DNA from: Acidimicrobiaceae bacterium
GTDB taxonomy: Bacteria > Actinomycetota > Acidimicrobiia > Acidimicrobiales > RAAP-2
Direction of reading: 5' to 3'
Length of the DNA: 62,418 nt
Assembly: GCA_003162395.1 (NCBI GenBank)
Contig: PMON01000070.1
Location: forward strand, 1-62,418
Shown here in pieces: positions 51,803 to 61,026 of this stretch. The translations under genes and the position numbers were made by a program. Position 1 is the first letter of the stretch; each line of letters opens with the position of its first letter. The notes beneath the pieces were generated by a model. The model made no database searches. It was not told the DNA's origin and was given only the letters and a program-made list of their open reading frames with translations.

Positions 51803-51860
51803 GATGAGCTCCGAGGAATCCCCTGGCGGTGTATTCGATACAGGCTGCAATCAGTGCCAT
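51792..51860 (-). CDS. Possible 22-residue leader peptide before GAF-ANTAR gene
   Basis: An ATG at 51860 follows GGAGGAG at a spacing of seven and opens a 22-codon frame (MALIAACIEYTARGF...) whose stop overlaps the GAF-ANTAR start region by 11 bases. Such overlap is typical of translational coupling. It may also be the remains of the true start if a frameshift is present. Confidence 0.4.
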   Translation of the reverse strand: MALIAACIEYTARGFLGAHRGD

Positions 51861-52072
51861 CGCGGGTCTCCTCCAAAATGTGGCGACGCTCAACGAGGAC
51901 TGGATTCAGCGGTCTTGCACCCAACTTCAGGGCTTCTTCGAACCCTAACCCGAAAAAGCCAGACACACGCCGATGGCGCTCAGTTGACGCGGCGAAGGCG
52001 CGGGCCGCCGGTCGTCAATCGCTCCCGGACGCCTGTTCGTGCGCCATCGAGACCTCCCATTCGGCTGCCGGC

Positions 52073-52140
52073 TGCACAGTCCCTCCGCGACGCGCTACGC
52101 TGACCCTGAGGGCGTCCAGACCCAGCTTCCTTGTCACCTG
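52073..52140 (+). promoter_or_regulatory. Conserved promoter-leader element, copy 2
   Basis: TGCACA (52073-52078), 17 bases, TACGCT (52096-52101), then the leader GAGGGCGTCCAGACCCAGC...TCACCTG (52108-52140). The same arrangement occurs before the DUF6458 gene and at 60.9 kb. Even the first codons downstream (ATGGGTCTG, MGLPGM) match the DUF6458 gene. Confidence 0.65.
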
Positions 52141-52170
52141 ATCAAGTTCAGGCAGTCAAAGAGGAGCGTC

Positions 52171-52512
52171 ATGGGTCTGCCGGGAATGCCTCGTGCTCAC
52201 ATTCGTACGTGGCACCGCCCTGTGTGGACGATTGACCCTCCGGCCGCCGATGGATTGCGTATCGGCGGACCTGGTCGCACCCGCGATTACCTGCTTGATC
52301 AGGTGAGTTCGACAACGACGTGGTCAACACACGCTGCGATGGTCATGCGTGGCACCGGAGGGATGGGACAAGCCCGAATGGTCATCATGCAAAGGGACGA
52401 AATCGGATCACACGAGTCCCTCTACATGAGCGGCAATGACAGAAGCGTGTCATCAACGAGAGACCAACGTCAGAGTGTCCATTTGAACCGAAACCTAGCC
52501 ATGGAGGCTTGA
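52171..52512 (+). CDS. Hypothetical protein sharing only its start with DUF6458
   Basis: The 113-residue frame starts with MGLPGM, as in the DUF6458 protein at 50014, after a good GAGGAG site and the conserved leader. It then diverges completely into a Met-, Arg- and Thr-rich sequence without membrane helices. It may be a degenerate or rearranged copy, or a real small protein. Its stop overlaps the start of the DUF6131 gene, so its translation would couple to that gene. No function is assigned. Confidence 0.45.
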   Translation: MGLPGMPRAHIRTWHRPVWTIDPPAADGLRIGGPGRTRDYLLDQVSSTTTWSTHAAMVMRGTGGMGQARMVIMQRDEIGSHESLYMSGNDRSVSSTRDQRQSVHLNRNLAMEA

Positions 52513-52667
52513 TGATTATTTTAGGTGTCGTGCTATTGCTAATCGGCTTTGTGACGGCAATCCATATACTGTGGGCGGTCGGCGGAGTCGTGCTCGTTGT
52601 CGGACTCGTTCTCTGGCTGCTCGGATCAATGGGCCACGAAATCGGGGGTCGACACCACTACTACTAG
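52512..52667 (+). CDS. DUF6131-type small membrane protein (51 residues)
   Basis: The product begins MIILGVVLLLIGFVTAIHIL, has a second hydrophobic stretch (VGGVVLVVGLVLWLLGSMG) and ends GGRHHYY. This two-helix pattern with a His/Tyr tail fits DUF6131, a small actinobacterial membrane family of unknown role. GGAGG lies seven bases before the ATG, which overlaps the preceding frame's stop (TGATG). A truncated copy lies at 61027. Confidence 0.78.
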   Translation: MIILGVVLLLIGFVTAIHILWAVGGVVLVVGLVLWLLGSMGHEIGGRHHYY

Positions 52668-52860
52668 GTACGTGAGGATCAGTCTCAAGCAAGACTGTGC
52701 TGCACGCTGACGTGAGTCCGGCGTGGTTCGTGCACAGAGACTCGTGGTCCGGATGCCGACATAGCCGAGAGACGTCGTGACGTGGAGATTCGTCTCTAGG
52801 GCCGCGCCCGCGGTCGGCGGTAACGTGCGCTAGAACGGCATCCGGACCGGGAGGTACTCG

Positions 52861-54174
52861 ATGGCACGCTTCCGGCACCCCCAACTCGCGGCTGTCATCG
52901 GCGTAGTGGCCCTCGTCGCGGCATCGACGACGACGCCGGCAGTGGCGCAGGTGTCGGTCGCCACGCACTGGTAGCGCGCGGCGACGACGATCGGCATCTC
53001 ACGCATCACCTGGCTGGCGTGCTCGGCGCCCCACGAGTGCGTCGCCTTCGGCGGAGCTTCCGTTGACGCGGAGGTCACCGGCACCTGGACTGCTGCGACG
53101 CCAATCGGGCACCTCCCGACGGGCGCGACGATCGGCGCTATCGCGTGCCCGTTGCCGCTCGACTGTGTCGTCGGCGGCTCGAGCGGGGGCCAGGCATTCC
53201 TCCTCGACGAGGTGAACGGGGTGTGGGGCTCGCCGCAGCTCGTCAGCGGCACCGCGCCATACACGATTGGCACGCCGACGTTCTACGACTCGCTCACGAG
53301 CTCGATCTCGGCGATCTCGTGCCCGTCGCCGGGCGAGTGCACCGCCGCCGGCGACTACACGGTGTCGACGGGTCCGAACCTGCGCATTGCGTACGCGGGC
53401 CCCGGGTTCGTGACGACCCTCTCGTTGGGGACCTGGAGCGCCGCAACCATGCTGAATGGAGTCGACGCCGTGACCGACGTCAGCTGCACGAGGTCCGGCG
53501 CGTGCACGGTGAGCGGGTTCGCGACGACGTTTGAGATCTTCATCTCCTACCCAATTGTGACCAACACCGCGGTCGCCGACACCAAGACGGTGGCCGGCTG
53601 GGCGCCCGCCGTGAGCATCCCGGGGCTGACGAACCTCGGCGCCAAGAGCGGCTGGATCGACAGTCAGGCGAGCTCGCTCAGCTGCGTAAGCCCGGGCAAC
53701 TGTACGCTCGGAGGAGTCGACGAGTACGCGCCGGACTTCGACGGCAACCCGGTCTCGCTGTATAACGCGAAGTTCTACGGGTTCGTGGCAAGCGAGGTGA
53801 ACGGGTCCTGGCGCGCCGCGGTCGAGCTGAAGGCGCTCAAGGACGTGCCGTACCTCGCGTGCTCAAGCGTCATCCACTGCGTGGCCGCGGACCGCGGGCA
53901 CCTCGACCTCGGGAACCTCGGCCGGTGGGGCGCCTCGCGGGCGATCACCGTGTCTGGCCATGCGCTCGTGATCGGCGCGGTCGCGTGCCCCACCGCCGGA
54001 CACTGCCTCGCGGCCGGTGCAGTGCGCAGCACCGCTTACGCGGTCGTTGCGAGAGCGGGCACGTGGTCGGCCCCCCAGCGCCTGGCGAAGATGACCACCG
54101 TCGCGGCTGCGAGTTGCCCGGTCGATGGGTCCTGCACCGTGGCCGGGGGCTCGAAGGTCATCACCCAGACCTGA
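52861..54174 (+). pseudogene. Secreted Cys-repeat protein with an in-frame amber stop
   Basis: A GGAGG-preceded ATG at 52861 opens a perfect signal peptide (LAAVIGVVALVAASTTTPAVA). After 37 codons TAG stops it at 52972-52974. The same frame then continues to 54174 with six or more units of the pattern SCPSPGECTAAGDY, SCTRSGACTVSGF, SCVSPGNCTLGG and ACPTAGHCLAAG. These are repeat units of about 45-60 residues with a Cys pair each, probably a beta-propeller-like exported protein. A single substitution to TAG would explain the break. The alternatives are stop-codon read-through or a later internal start without signal peptide. Confidence 0.75.
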
Positions 54175-54460
54175 CCTTCGCGAGGCCCGCATCTTGACGG
54201 GCTCGGGCGGCTCGGCCGTCAGACCATCTGTCCGACGCACAGCACGCCGCTCCGCGCGCAGTCCCAGCAGTTCACCGCCGGCCAGCAGCATGGGTCGACG
54301 TGACATCGTGACACTTCACCGCAATGCGGCGAAGGCGTACAGGCAACCATGGCTCGTCAACGTCGCCGGCCGATCCTGGCCTGCGCCGTGGTGCTCGCTG
54401 ACGGTGCCGCCCACGGCTTTGGAGCGGGTCGTGACGAGTGCCACCTGCAATTCTCTCTGC

Positions 54461-55246
54461 GTGAGTCGTCATGAAGAGGTGGAGCTCGCCGGTGGGAACA
54501 TCACCAAGGTCGTCCGAGTGGGCGACACCGTTCGGCGAGAGGCGGGCTCATGGACGCCGATGGTCCACCAGCTCTTGAATCATGTTCGAGGCCATGGATA
54601 CATCTTGGCTCCCGAACCTCTCGGGTTAGATGACGCTCGCAGAGAGGTGCTCTCGTACATTTCAGGAGAGACGCTGCAGCGACATCCGTGGCCCGAGTGG
54701 ATCTGGTCCGAGGCGCTGCTCGGTGAGGCCGCGCGGACTCTCGCGGACTACCACGATGCGGTCGCAGACTTCCGACCCCTACTGGTCGAGTCGAGACTGG
54801 GTTCCGAGCCGCTCGCCGACGACGAGATTGTCTGCCACAACGACTTTGCCCCCTACAACGTCGTGTTCGGAGAGCACCACGTAGTCGGCATCATCGACTG
54901 GGACGTGGTCTGCGCTGGATCACGCTCGTGGGACCTCGCGTTCTTCGCGTGGCACTGGATACCCCTGCACGCCGGAACGCCAGAGATCGCGTGGCGCTCG
55001 CAGCACGATTGCCAGCGCCGCCTGCGCCTCGTCGTCGATGCCTACGGTCTCAATGAGAGAGCAGGATTCGTCGACACGATCATCGAGCGGATCGAAGCGA
55101 GTCGGAGTGGGATCATCGCTCGGTCCCGAGCTGGCGACGGGGCGTTCGCGAGGCTCGAGCACGCGGGTCACGCCCATGAGATGGAGCGCGCACTTGACTT
55201 CGTCCATTCGATCGAGCACCTGCTGGTGAGTGCACTCTCCGATTGA
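54461..55246 (+). CDS. Aminoglycoside phosphotransferase-family kinase
   Basis: The 261-residue protein has the APH kinase core: nucleotide loop region GGNITKVVRVGDTVRRE, the catalytic loop CHNDFAPYNVVF (Asp as base, Asn as metal ligand) and the metal-binding GIIDWDVV. Members phosphorylate antibiotics or small metabolites; the substrate is unknown. A GTG at 54461 is the most reasonable start; the frame is open far upstream but not protein-like there. A second kinase of a related family lies at 56420. Confidence 0.82.
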   Translation: MSRHEEVELAGGNITKVVRVGDTVRREAGSWTPMVHQLLNHVRGHGYILAPEPLGLDDARREVLSYISGETLQRHPWPEWIWSEALLGEAARTLADYHDAVADFRPLLVESRLGSEPLADDEIVCHNDFAPYNVVFGEHHVVGIIDWDVVCAGSRSWDLAFFAWHWIPLHAGTPEIAWRSQHDCQRRLRLVVDAYGLNERAGFVDTIIERIEASRSGIIARSRAGDGAFARLEHAGHAHEMERALDFVHSIEHLLVSALSD

Positions 55247-55427
55247 GACATCGGTGGCAGCCCGTGCGCGGACCAGTTAGGTCGGGGAGGTCTTCGCCGC
55301 CCCGCAGGGAGGACATCGTGCGATCGCCCGTTGGAGCGATCGCCGGACTGGGTCACGGGTGTGAGCGGGACCTCGCGTGCCACCGTGGCGCTGCGGGAGT
55401 CATACCTGTCCTCCATACGATTGGTTC

Positions 55428-55625
55428 GTGGCTCGTCAGTTGCACCGACGCCGGCGACCCATCACACAGCGAACGGCCCAGAGAATCCGCCCTTTCTTCC
55501 GCTACAGCGAAGGACGAGATGCCTATGTCCTCAGAGGCATCGGGAATCTGTTCGGCCCCGTGTTCCAGATTCGATGGGACGATGGAGCATCGGAGAACGC
55601 AGCTGAGCAGACACCCGACGAGTAG
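55428..55625 (+). CDS. Small basic protein, apparently leaderless
   Basis: The 65-residue protein has an Arg-rich N-terminus (QLHRRRRPITQRTAQR) followed by IRPFFRYSEGRDAYVLRGIG, which looks like a conserved core. The function is unknown to me. TACGAT lies six bases before the GTG at 55428, which fits a leaderless transcript. It ends three bases before the next gene, with which it probably forms an operon. Confidence 0.6.
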   Translation: MARQLHRRRRPITQRTAQRIRPFFRYSEGRDAYVLRGIGNLFGPVFQIRWDDGASENAAEQTPDE

Positions 55626-55628
55626 TGC

Positions 55629-56207
55629 GTGCCGCGCGTGAACGATGAACCCTTGGACCGAGGCGTGTGGCTGATCGTCGGTGTCCAGGCGTCGGGGAAG
55701 ACCACCATCGCGGATCTCTTGGCTCGCCGTTTCGACCGAGCTGTGCATCTCCAGGGTGGGCAGTTCTATCGATGGGCCGTGCGAGGTTGGGTCCATCACG
55801 GCGACGCCGATGAGCTCGAGGCGCGCCGGCACCTCGCACTTCGCTACAGGTTGGCTTCGATGGCGGCCGATGAGTACTGCGATGCCGGATTCACCACCGT
55901 CGTCCAGGACAACATTTACGGGCAGGACGTGGTTCGGTGGCTCGACGCGGTCCGCGCCCGTCCCCGGCACCTTGTCGTGTTGCGCCCATCGATCTCGGTG
56001 GTCGCCGAGCGCGATGCCGGCCGGACGAGGTCGACGGGGAAGGTGGCCTATGGACCCGGTGGCGACACAATTGGAAGTCTCGATGCCCAGCTGGCTGCCA
56101 CTCAACGACTCGGCCTCTGGCTCGACACCTCGACCATGTCACCGGAGGAGACGGTGGACGCAATTCTCGAACGGCGGGAAGAGGCCAATGTTGACCAACC
56201 TCGCTAG
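55629..56207 (+). CDS. P-loop kinase/ATPase (zeta-toxin or gluconate kinase-like)
   Basis: The 192-residue protein has a Walker A motif, GVQASGKTTIADLLARRF, at about 18-35, and a DNIYG segment. Near residues 130-135 AERDAGRTR could act as a lid. Small phosphotransferases and zeta-type toxins share this layout. No antitoxin-like gene is obvious, although the small protein upstream is co-transcribed. The substrate is unknown. The start is a GTG at 55629. Confidence 0.75.
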   Translation: MPRVNDEPLDRGVWLIVGVQASGKTTIADLLARRFDRAVHLQGGQFYRWAVRGWVHHGDADELEARRHLALRYRLASMAADEYCDAGFTTVVQDNIYGQDVVRWLDAVRARPRHLVVLRPSISVVAERDAGRTRSTGKVAYGPGGDTIGSLDAQLAATQRLGLWLDTSTMSPEETVDAILERREEANVDQPR

Positions 56208-56419
56208 CCGCTGAGCCCTTCTCGAACGCGCCCGCGAGGCGCGTGTCGCCATCGATGCGGCGAGACTTGCGTCACGTCGCGTTGGTCGTGCCAGTTGTGC
56301 GGTGGTGCGCGAAGAGCCGGTGGGCGATCGAGATAGGCGCATGCTCGGCCGTGTCATCGCGATTCGTCTGGATCATGACCGCCGCGTCGCCATCGCCCCA
56401 CGAATCGTAGGATTCTGAG

Positions 56420-57328
56420 ATGTCGCTGGCTGAGAGCGACGCCGGCCCTTCGATCCCAGCGTCATTCGCCCACGGAGTTCGCGGCGAGAGCGGCACAGCG
56501 GGTGCAGCCTGGCTCGATCGGCTACCGAGCACGATCGCGCATGTCTTGAGGACGTGGCAGCTGACGCTTGATGGTGACCCGATGCACGGCTATCTGGCAC
56601 TCGTGGCTCCCGTTCGCGGCGATCACCCTGGTCGTTGCGTGATCAAATTCGCACAGCCTGGAGACCTGCTGTCCCAAGAGTCTCTGGCGCTCACTGCGTG
56701 GCGCGGTCACGGCGCAGTCGAGCTGCATCGATTCGACCTCGACCTCGGTGTACTGCAGCTGGAGCGTCTCGACAGCGAACAGACACTCAACTCAGTTGCG
56801 ATCGGTGACGCCGTCGATCGTGCGGCGTCGCTGCTGAGGACGCTTGCCATCTCGCCGCCAGAAGGGATACCGACGCTCGCGGACAAGACCGGACCGTGGC
56901 CGGATACGTGGCCTCACGACTTCGCCGCCGCCAACCAGCCGTTTCCTCGTGCGTGGCTCGTTCACGCACTCGGCATGTGCGAACAGCTCACGGCTGAACA
57001 CGACCAGTTGCTCGTCAACGAAGATCTCCACTTCGGCAATGTCCTGCGGGGCGTCAGAGAGCCGTGGAGCGTCATCGATCCAAAGGTCGTTGTCGGCGAT
57101 CTCGAGTATGGCGTTGCTCCGATGTTCTGGAGCAGGCACGGCGAAGACGCACTCGACGCACGCCTGGCGACGATCGTCAACGCAGCTCGATTGGACGCAG
57201 AGAAAGCTCGGGGATGGCTTCTCGTCCGGGCGATCGAGTTCTGGCTGTGGGCGATTCCGCTTGGATTCACGCAAGCCGCTCAAGTCTGTTCGAACGTGGC
57301 GGCATGGCTGATGGAATCTTCCAACTGA
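56420..57328 (+). CDS. Streptomycin 6-kinase-like (APH(6)) family protein
   Basis: The 302-residue protein resembles the aminoglycoside/hydroxyurea resistance kinase family. It has GYLALVAPVRGDHPGRCVIK in the N-lobe, LGVLQLERLDSEQTLNSVAI, the catalytic LLVNEDLHFGNVLRG (Asp and Asn) and WSVIDPKVVVGDLEYG for metal binding. It could inactivate an aminoglycoside or phosphorylate a cell metabolite; actual resistance is not shown by sequence. The ATG follows a weak ribosome binding site. Confidence 0.82.
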   Translation: MSLAESDAGPSIPASFAHGVRGESGTAGAAWLDRLPSTIAHVLRTWQLTLDGDPMHGYLALVAPVRGDHPGRCVIKFAQPGDLLSQESLALTAWRGHGAVELHRFDLDLGVLQLERLDSEQTLNSVAIGDAVDRAASLLRTLAISPPEGIPTLADKTGPWPDTWPHDFAAANQPFPRAWLVHALGMCEQLTAEHDQLLVNEDLHFGNVLRGVREPWSVIDPKVVVGDLEYGVAPMFWSRHGEDALDARLATIVNAARLDAEKARGWLLVRAIEFWLWAIPLGFTQAAQVCSNVAAWLMESSN

Positions 57329-57595
57329 GTCCCCGCCCGCACGCTACGAAACGAGTTTCTCGATCGATGGCGTGGACGGGAAGCGGAGCTCGAAGCAGAT
57401 GAGGACCCCAGAGCCTCATTCCGCTTTGCGGCGGAGCGGGAAGATTTGACGGTTGCTCCTATATGGGCGAGTGAGTCGATTGACCTCATCACCGACATCG
57501 TGCCGGCAGCCGAGCTCGTCGCGCTCCTGGCAGCGCAAGCAGAAGAGTCGCTCGTTCGCGCGGGACAGGCAGTCAGCGCGCCTCGCTTGACCTGA
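57329..57595 (+). pseudogene. C-terminal remnant of a nitronate monooxygenase gene
   Basis: Reading from 57329 the frame gives RTLRNEFLDRWRGREAEL, then ASESIDLITDIVPAAELVAL and a typical C-terminus. This matches the end of actinobacterial nitronate monooxygenases (2-nitropropane dioxygenases). The FMN-binding barrel is missing, and the fragment has no start of its own. Confidence 0.7.
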
Positions 57596-57672
57596 CAGGA
57601 TTGAGTTCGAACTGCGCGAGTCGGACTCGCGCCCTAAATACTCAGTGCACGACGCAGCTCGAGGAGACATCA

Positions 57673-58083
57673 GTGCCCAAGCAGCGAGATGTCGTCGCTG
57701 CTGGGATCCTGGTCCGAGACAACCGCGTGCTTCTTTGCCACAGATCCGCATCAAGGCGGTGGTATCCGTCGGTGTGGGACCTTCCCGGTGGTCACGTAGA
57801 GGCGAATGAGACGGCTGGAGCCGCACTGATCCGGGAGCTTCGAGAAGAGCTCACCGTCGAGGTCGTTGAACCTCCCAGCGAGTGTCTGTTTCACGTCGCA
57901 ACTGACGAAGTGGACATAAAGGTGTGGCTGATCACCGAGTGGCAAGGCACACCTGAAAACGCCGCACCAGACGAACACGACAACATCGCCTGGTTTACAG
58001 AGGATCAGGCAATGTCCCTGCTCCTCGCCCATGCCAGCTACCCGTCGTTGATTGTGGATGCATTGCGGCTCGCCACGTCGTGA
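57673..58083 (+). CDS. NUDIX hydrolase (MutT-like)
   Basis: The 136-residue protein has the NUDIX box GGHVEANETAGAALIRELRE followed by EL (residues 37-58), whose glutamates bind magnesium to cleave nucleoside diphosphate-type bonds. DVVAAGILVRDNRVLLCHRS before it and WLITEWQGTPENAAPDEHDN after it fit MutT-type enzymes that remove oxidised or unusual nucleotides. GAGGAG lies six bases before the GTG at 57673. Confidence 0.88.
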   Translation: MPKQRDVVAAGILVRDNRVLLCHRSASRRWYPSVWDLPGGHVEANETAGAALIRELREELTVEVVEPPSECLFHVATDEVDIKVWLITEWQGTPENAAPDEHDNIAWFTEDQAMSLLLAHASYPSLIVDALRLATS

Positions 58084-58319
58084 CACATCGTGTGTCGGTT
58101 CGCGCCGCGACCACAAATGCCGGGCGAGACTCGCATCGAAGGTGACGATGCACCACCGACGCATCTGCACAGCGGTCTCCAAGTGTGCCCAGGAGTCCGC
58201 TTCTACTCCGACGTCCCAGGTTGCGCCAGGTCATTCGCCTGTCCCGCCGAGTGGCATCGGCCGCCTGATGTGACCCATTGAGATCGCCCTGCGGTAGCGT
58301 TCATCACCGGAGGTAGGGC

Positions 58320-60197
58320 GTGAGGAAGTTGGGCCGGGGCGCGACGCGTCCCTTGTTAGCTGCCGTCGCCGCGTGCGCGTTGGCGTTCACCGTCGTGTCG
58401 GTCGCTCCCGCCGCTCAAGCGACCGGGGCGACCCTTCGGATCGCCGCCGGCCTCTCGACCAACTACGACTTCGCGCGACTGGTGTTGGAGGACGGCGGCT
58501 GGCCCACCAGCGCCAACAACACCGTCGTCCTCACGCAGTGGCTCCGAGCTGAGGAGCCGACCTCGAGATGGTGGAACCGCGACAACCCGCTCAACAACGG
58601 GTTGGGCTCGGGAGGTGGCAGCGGTCTCGGTTCGTACGGGTCCGTCGTGGTCGCCGCGTTCGACGTGGCGAGGAACCTCGAGAATCCGGCGTACGGCTAC
58701 CCCTTGGTCGCTCGGGACCTGGCCTTGTCGGCACCACCGGGTGCCACGGTGAGAGCGATCTGGCGGTCCGACTGGGCCGCGGGCCACTATGGGCGGGGCG
58801 CCGACTGGGACACCTCGCCGGTGCCCTCGGTCGCTTCTCCGCCCGGGGTATGGCGCGATCCAGGGACATGCCCGACCGCGTACCCAGCGGGAGAGATGGG
58901 CCCGTGCGGGCGGGGGTTCAGCACCTCGGGATCGTCGTGGCACTCCGGCGCCCCGAGTGGCGTGGTGGGCGACGAACTGTGGGCACTGTCGAGCGGATCG
59001 CAGTCAGACGGTGCGGCAACCTGGCGGCCGACCATCGCTCCGGGTGACTATGCGATCTCGGCGTTCATCCCCGCCACCTTCGCCGACGCCGTGGTCGCCT
59101 ACGTCGTCCGCGACGCGAGTGGCGGTCACCGGGTCTTGGTCAACCAGGAGCCCTACCGCAACGCCTGGGTCCCTCTTGGCGTCTTCCATTCGACAGCCTC
59201 GAAGCCGTTCGTCGTCAGACTCAGCACGTCGAGCCGTTCGGGTGACGACGGGACGTACGTCGCTGCGGACGCGCTGCGTTTCACCACTGTCGCGCCGACC
59301 GGCGCCCGCAGCCGCCGGCCAGCCCGGCCGATCTTCCCTGACCCACAGCCCGGCCCACCCCAAGACGTGGCTGCTCTTGCGAGTGACGGGACAGCCGTGG
59401 TGTCGTGGCTCGCGCCGTCGAAGCACGGGGGCTCGCCGGTCACCTCGTACACAGCGGCCGCACTGCCGAGCGGTGGCACGTGCCACGTTGCCGCGCGGGA
59501 CGCCGGCCGACCGAGTTGCGCGGTGCGCGGGCTCGTCAACGGGCGCACGTACGTCTTCGTGGTTCGAGCGAGGAGCCGCGCGGGCGTGGGCATCCGGTCG
59601 GCGCCGTCGAGCGTCGTGCGGCCGTTGCACACGTCGGCGGTCTCCCTCATCAGCCGGCCGAGGGCAGTGTTCGCGAAGCGAGTCTTGTACCGCGCCGTCA
59701 TCTCGCCGACGCCCACGAGCGGCGTCGTGCTGTTCGCGATGGACGGGCGCGTGCTGCCCGGGTGCCAGAGTGCACGGGTGGTGAGCGGGCACGCGTCGTG
59801 CGCGACGAGGCTCAGCGTGACAGGACGTCATGACGTCTTGGCGACGTTCTCGGGAGGCGAGACGAGTTCGGGGGCCGAGGTCGCGGTCTCGCTGCTCGTC
59901 GCGAAGGCTGCCACGGCGCTGCGTGCGTCGACGACGCCGCGTGCCGCGCCAGCGCGCAGCCTCGTGACACTGCGTGCCTGGGGACTGCCCAACCCGGCCG
60001 CCGGCGAAGTCGTCTTCACGTCGGGCGGCCATCGCCTCTGCGTGACGGGCATCCGGTCCGGGGGCGGCACGTGCACGTTCCGGCTTCGACTGGGTGTTGG
60101 TGTCCACGGCGTCGTCGCGGCCTACCACGGGAGCCGCGACTTCCTCGGGGCGAGAGCGCGAGCCACGCTCCGAGTGCTGCCGGCGCCTTCGGGCTGA
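58320..60197 (+). CDS. Large secreted protein with golvesin-like, fibronectin III and Ig-like domains
   Basis: The 625-residue protein has a signal peptide (LLAAVAACALAFTVVSVAPA, cleavage near QAT). Residues 40-160 (FARLVLEDGGWPTSANNTVV, then WWNRDNPLNNGLG) resemble a lysozyme-like or cell-wall-associated domain. The next part (PTIAPGDYAISAFIPATFAD) resembles the golvesin/CBM-like xanthan lyase C-terminal domain. A fibronectin III-type domain follows at about 345-435 and two Ig-like (Big_3_5-type) repeats at about 440-620. GGAGGTAGGGC precedes the GTG start. It is probably exported and binds cell-wall or polysaccharide material. Confidence 0.72.
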   Translation: MRKLGRGATRPLLAAVAACALAFTVVSVAPAAQATGATLRIAAGLSTNYDFARLVLEDGGWPTSANNTVVLTQWLRAEEPTSRWWNRDNPLNNGLGSGGGSGLGSYGSVVVAAFDVARNLENPAYGYPLVARDLALSAPPGATVRAIWRSDWAAGHYGRGADWDTSPVPSVASPPGVWRDPGTCPTAYPAGEMGPCGRGFSTSGSSWHSGAPSGVVGDELWALSSGSQSDGAATWRPTIAPGDYAISAFIPATFADAVVAYVVRDASGGHRVLVNQEPYRNAWVPLGVFHSTASKPFVVRLSTSSRSGDDGTYVAADALRFTTVAPTGARSRRPARPIFPDPQPGPPQDVAALASDGTAVVSWLAPSKHGGSPVTSYTAAALPSGGTCHVAARDAGRPSCAVRGLVNGRTYVFVVRARSRAGVGIRSAPSSVVRPLHTSAVSLISRPRAVFAKRVLYRAVISPTPTSGVVLFAMDGRVLPGCQSARVVSGHASCATRLSVTGRHDVLATFSGGETSSGAEVAVSLLVAKAATALRASTTPRAAPARSLVTLRAWGLPNPAAGEVVFTSGGHRLCVTGIRSGGGTCTFRLRLGVGVHGVVAAYHGSRDFLGARARATLRVLPAPSG

Positions 60198-60256
60198 CAC
60201 CGCGGAGGAGCGGCTCGCTCCGCTGGACAGCGGCCATGGCAGTCGCCCTCGTCGAG

Positions 60257-60781
60257 CTAGTCGGCGTCGATGATCGGAAGGAATGCGCGCCACGGTCCCA
60301 CGGCGCGGCCGTACTGCTTGGCCATCGTCGTCACGATCTGCCGCACGTGATTCAGGTCATGCACCACCCACGTCGCAAGGAGCTCGCTGAGCGTCACTGC
60401 CCCGAAGTCGGGGTGCGTCCCGATCCGTCCTAGATCGCTCGCTCCGACCAACTGGTCGAGTGACGCGAGGTTCGAGCTGCGCACCGATGAGAATCGATCC
60501 AGGAGATCGCCGAGACTCCAGCCCTTGAATCGAAGGAACCCGGCCTCTCTGTCGACCGGATCAAAGGTGTGGTCCGGGCCGTGCTCGAGGATGACTCGGG
60601 TGCGATCGATCCAGTCGCACTCGTCGATGTGCGTGAGGTGCCCAACCACTTGGTACGGCGTCCATGTCTCGGGACCTTCGTCGCTCGCGATCCACTGCTC
60701 GGAGAGATCGGAGAGCATCACTCGAACGACGCTGGGAGTCCGTCGCAGCACCTCCTTGGCGAGATCTAGTGAGAACTCCAT
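60257..60781 (-). CDS. DinB family protein
   Basis: The 174-residue protein is a four-helix-bundle DinB/YfiT-like protein: YQVVGHLTHIDECDWIDRTR with the first metal-binding histidine, and WVVHDLNHVRQIV with the H-x3-H pair near the C-terminus. Such proteins use thiol cofactors or bind divalent metals; the substrate is unknown. The ATG at 60781 was chosen; the longer upstream frame is low-complexity. Confidence 0.85.
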   Translation of the reverse strand: MEFSLDLAKEVLRRTPSVVRVMLSDLSEQWIASDEGPETWTPYQVVGHLTHIDECDWIDRTRVILEHGPDHTFDPVDREAGFLRFKGWSLGDLLDRFSSVRSSNLASLDQLVGASDLGRIGTHPDFGAVTLSELLATWVVHDLNHVRQIVTTMAKQYGRAVGPWRAFLPIIDAD

Positions 60782-60926
60782 GCCGACCGGGTGCGTGCGA
60801 GCACCCCGATGTCGTCGGGGTCCGTCGTCCGTGCCACCGGGAGTCGATGCGTCCATGTCACATCATGGACACATGCGGTGCCCAGTGACCGTCCCACTCG
60901 ATCGGCGCCAACTTCACCACGGCCGG

Positions 60927-60996
60927 TGCACGAGGCTCCAGGTCTCGCGGTACTGTGGCGATTGAGGGCGTCTAGACCCAGCCTCCTCCTCACCTG
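60927..60996 (+). promoter_or_regulatory. Conserved promoter-leader element, copy 3
   Basis: TGCACG (60927-60932), 18 bases, TACTGT (60951-60956), then the leader GAGGGCGTCTAGACCCAGC...TCACCTG (60964-60996), continuing with GGTCAGGAAAAGAG as in copy 1. Downstream lies a decayed DUF6131 gene and then a CsbD gene. Confidence 0.65.
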
Positions 60997-61026
60997 GCAG
61001 TTGGTCAGGAAAAGAGAGAGGAGCAG

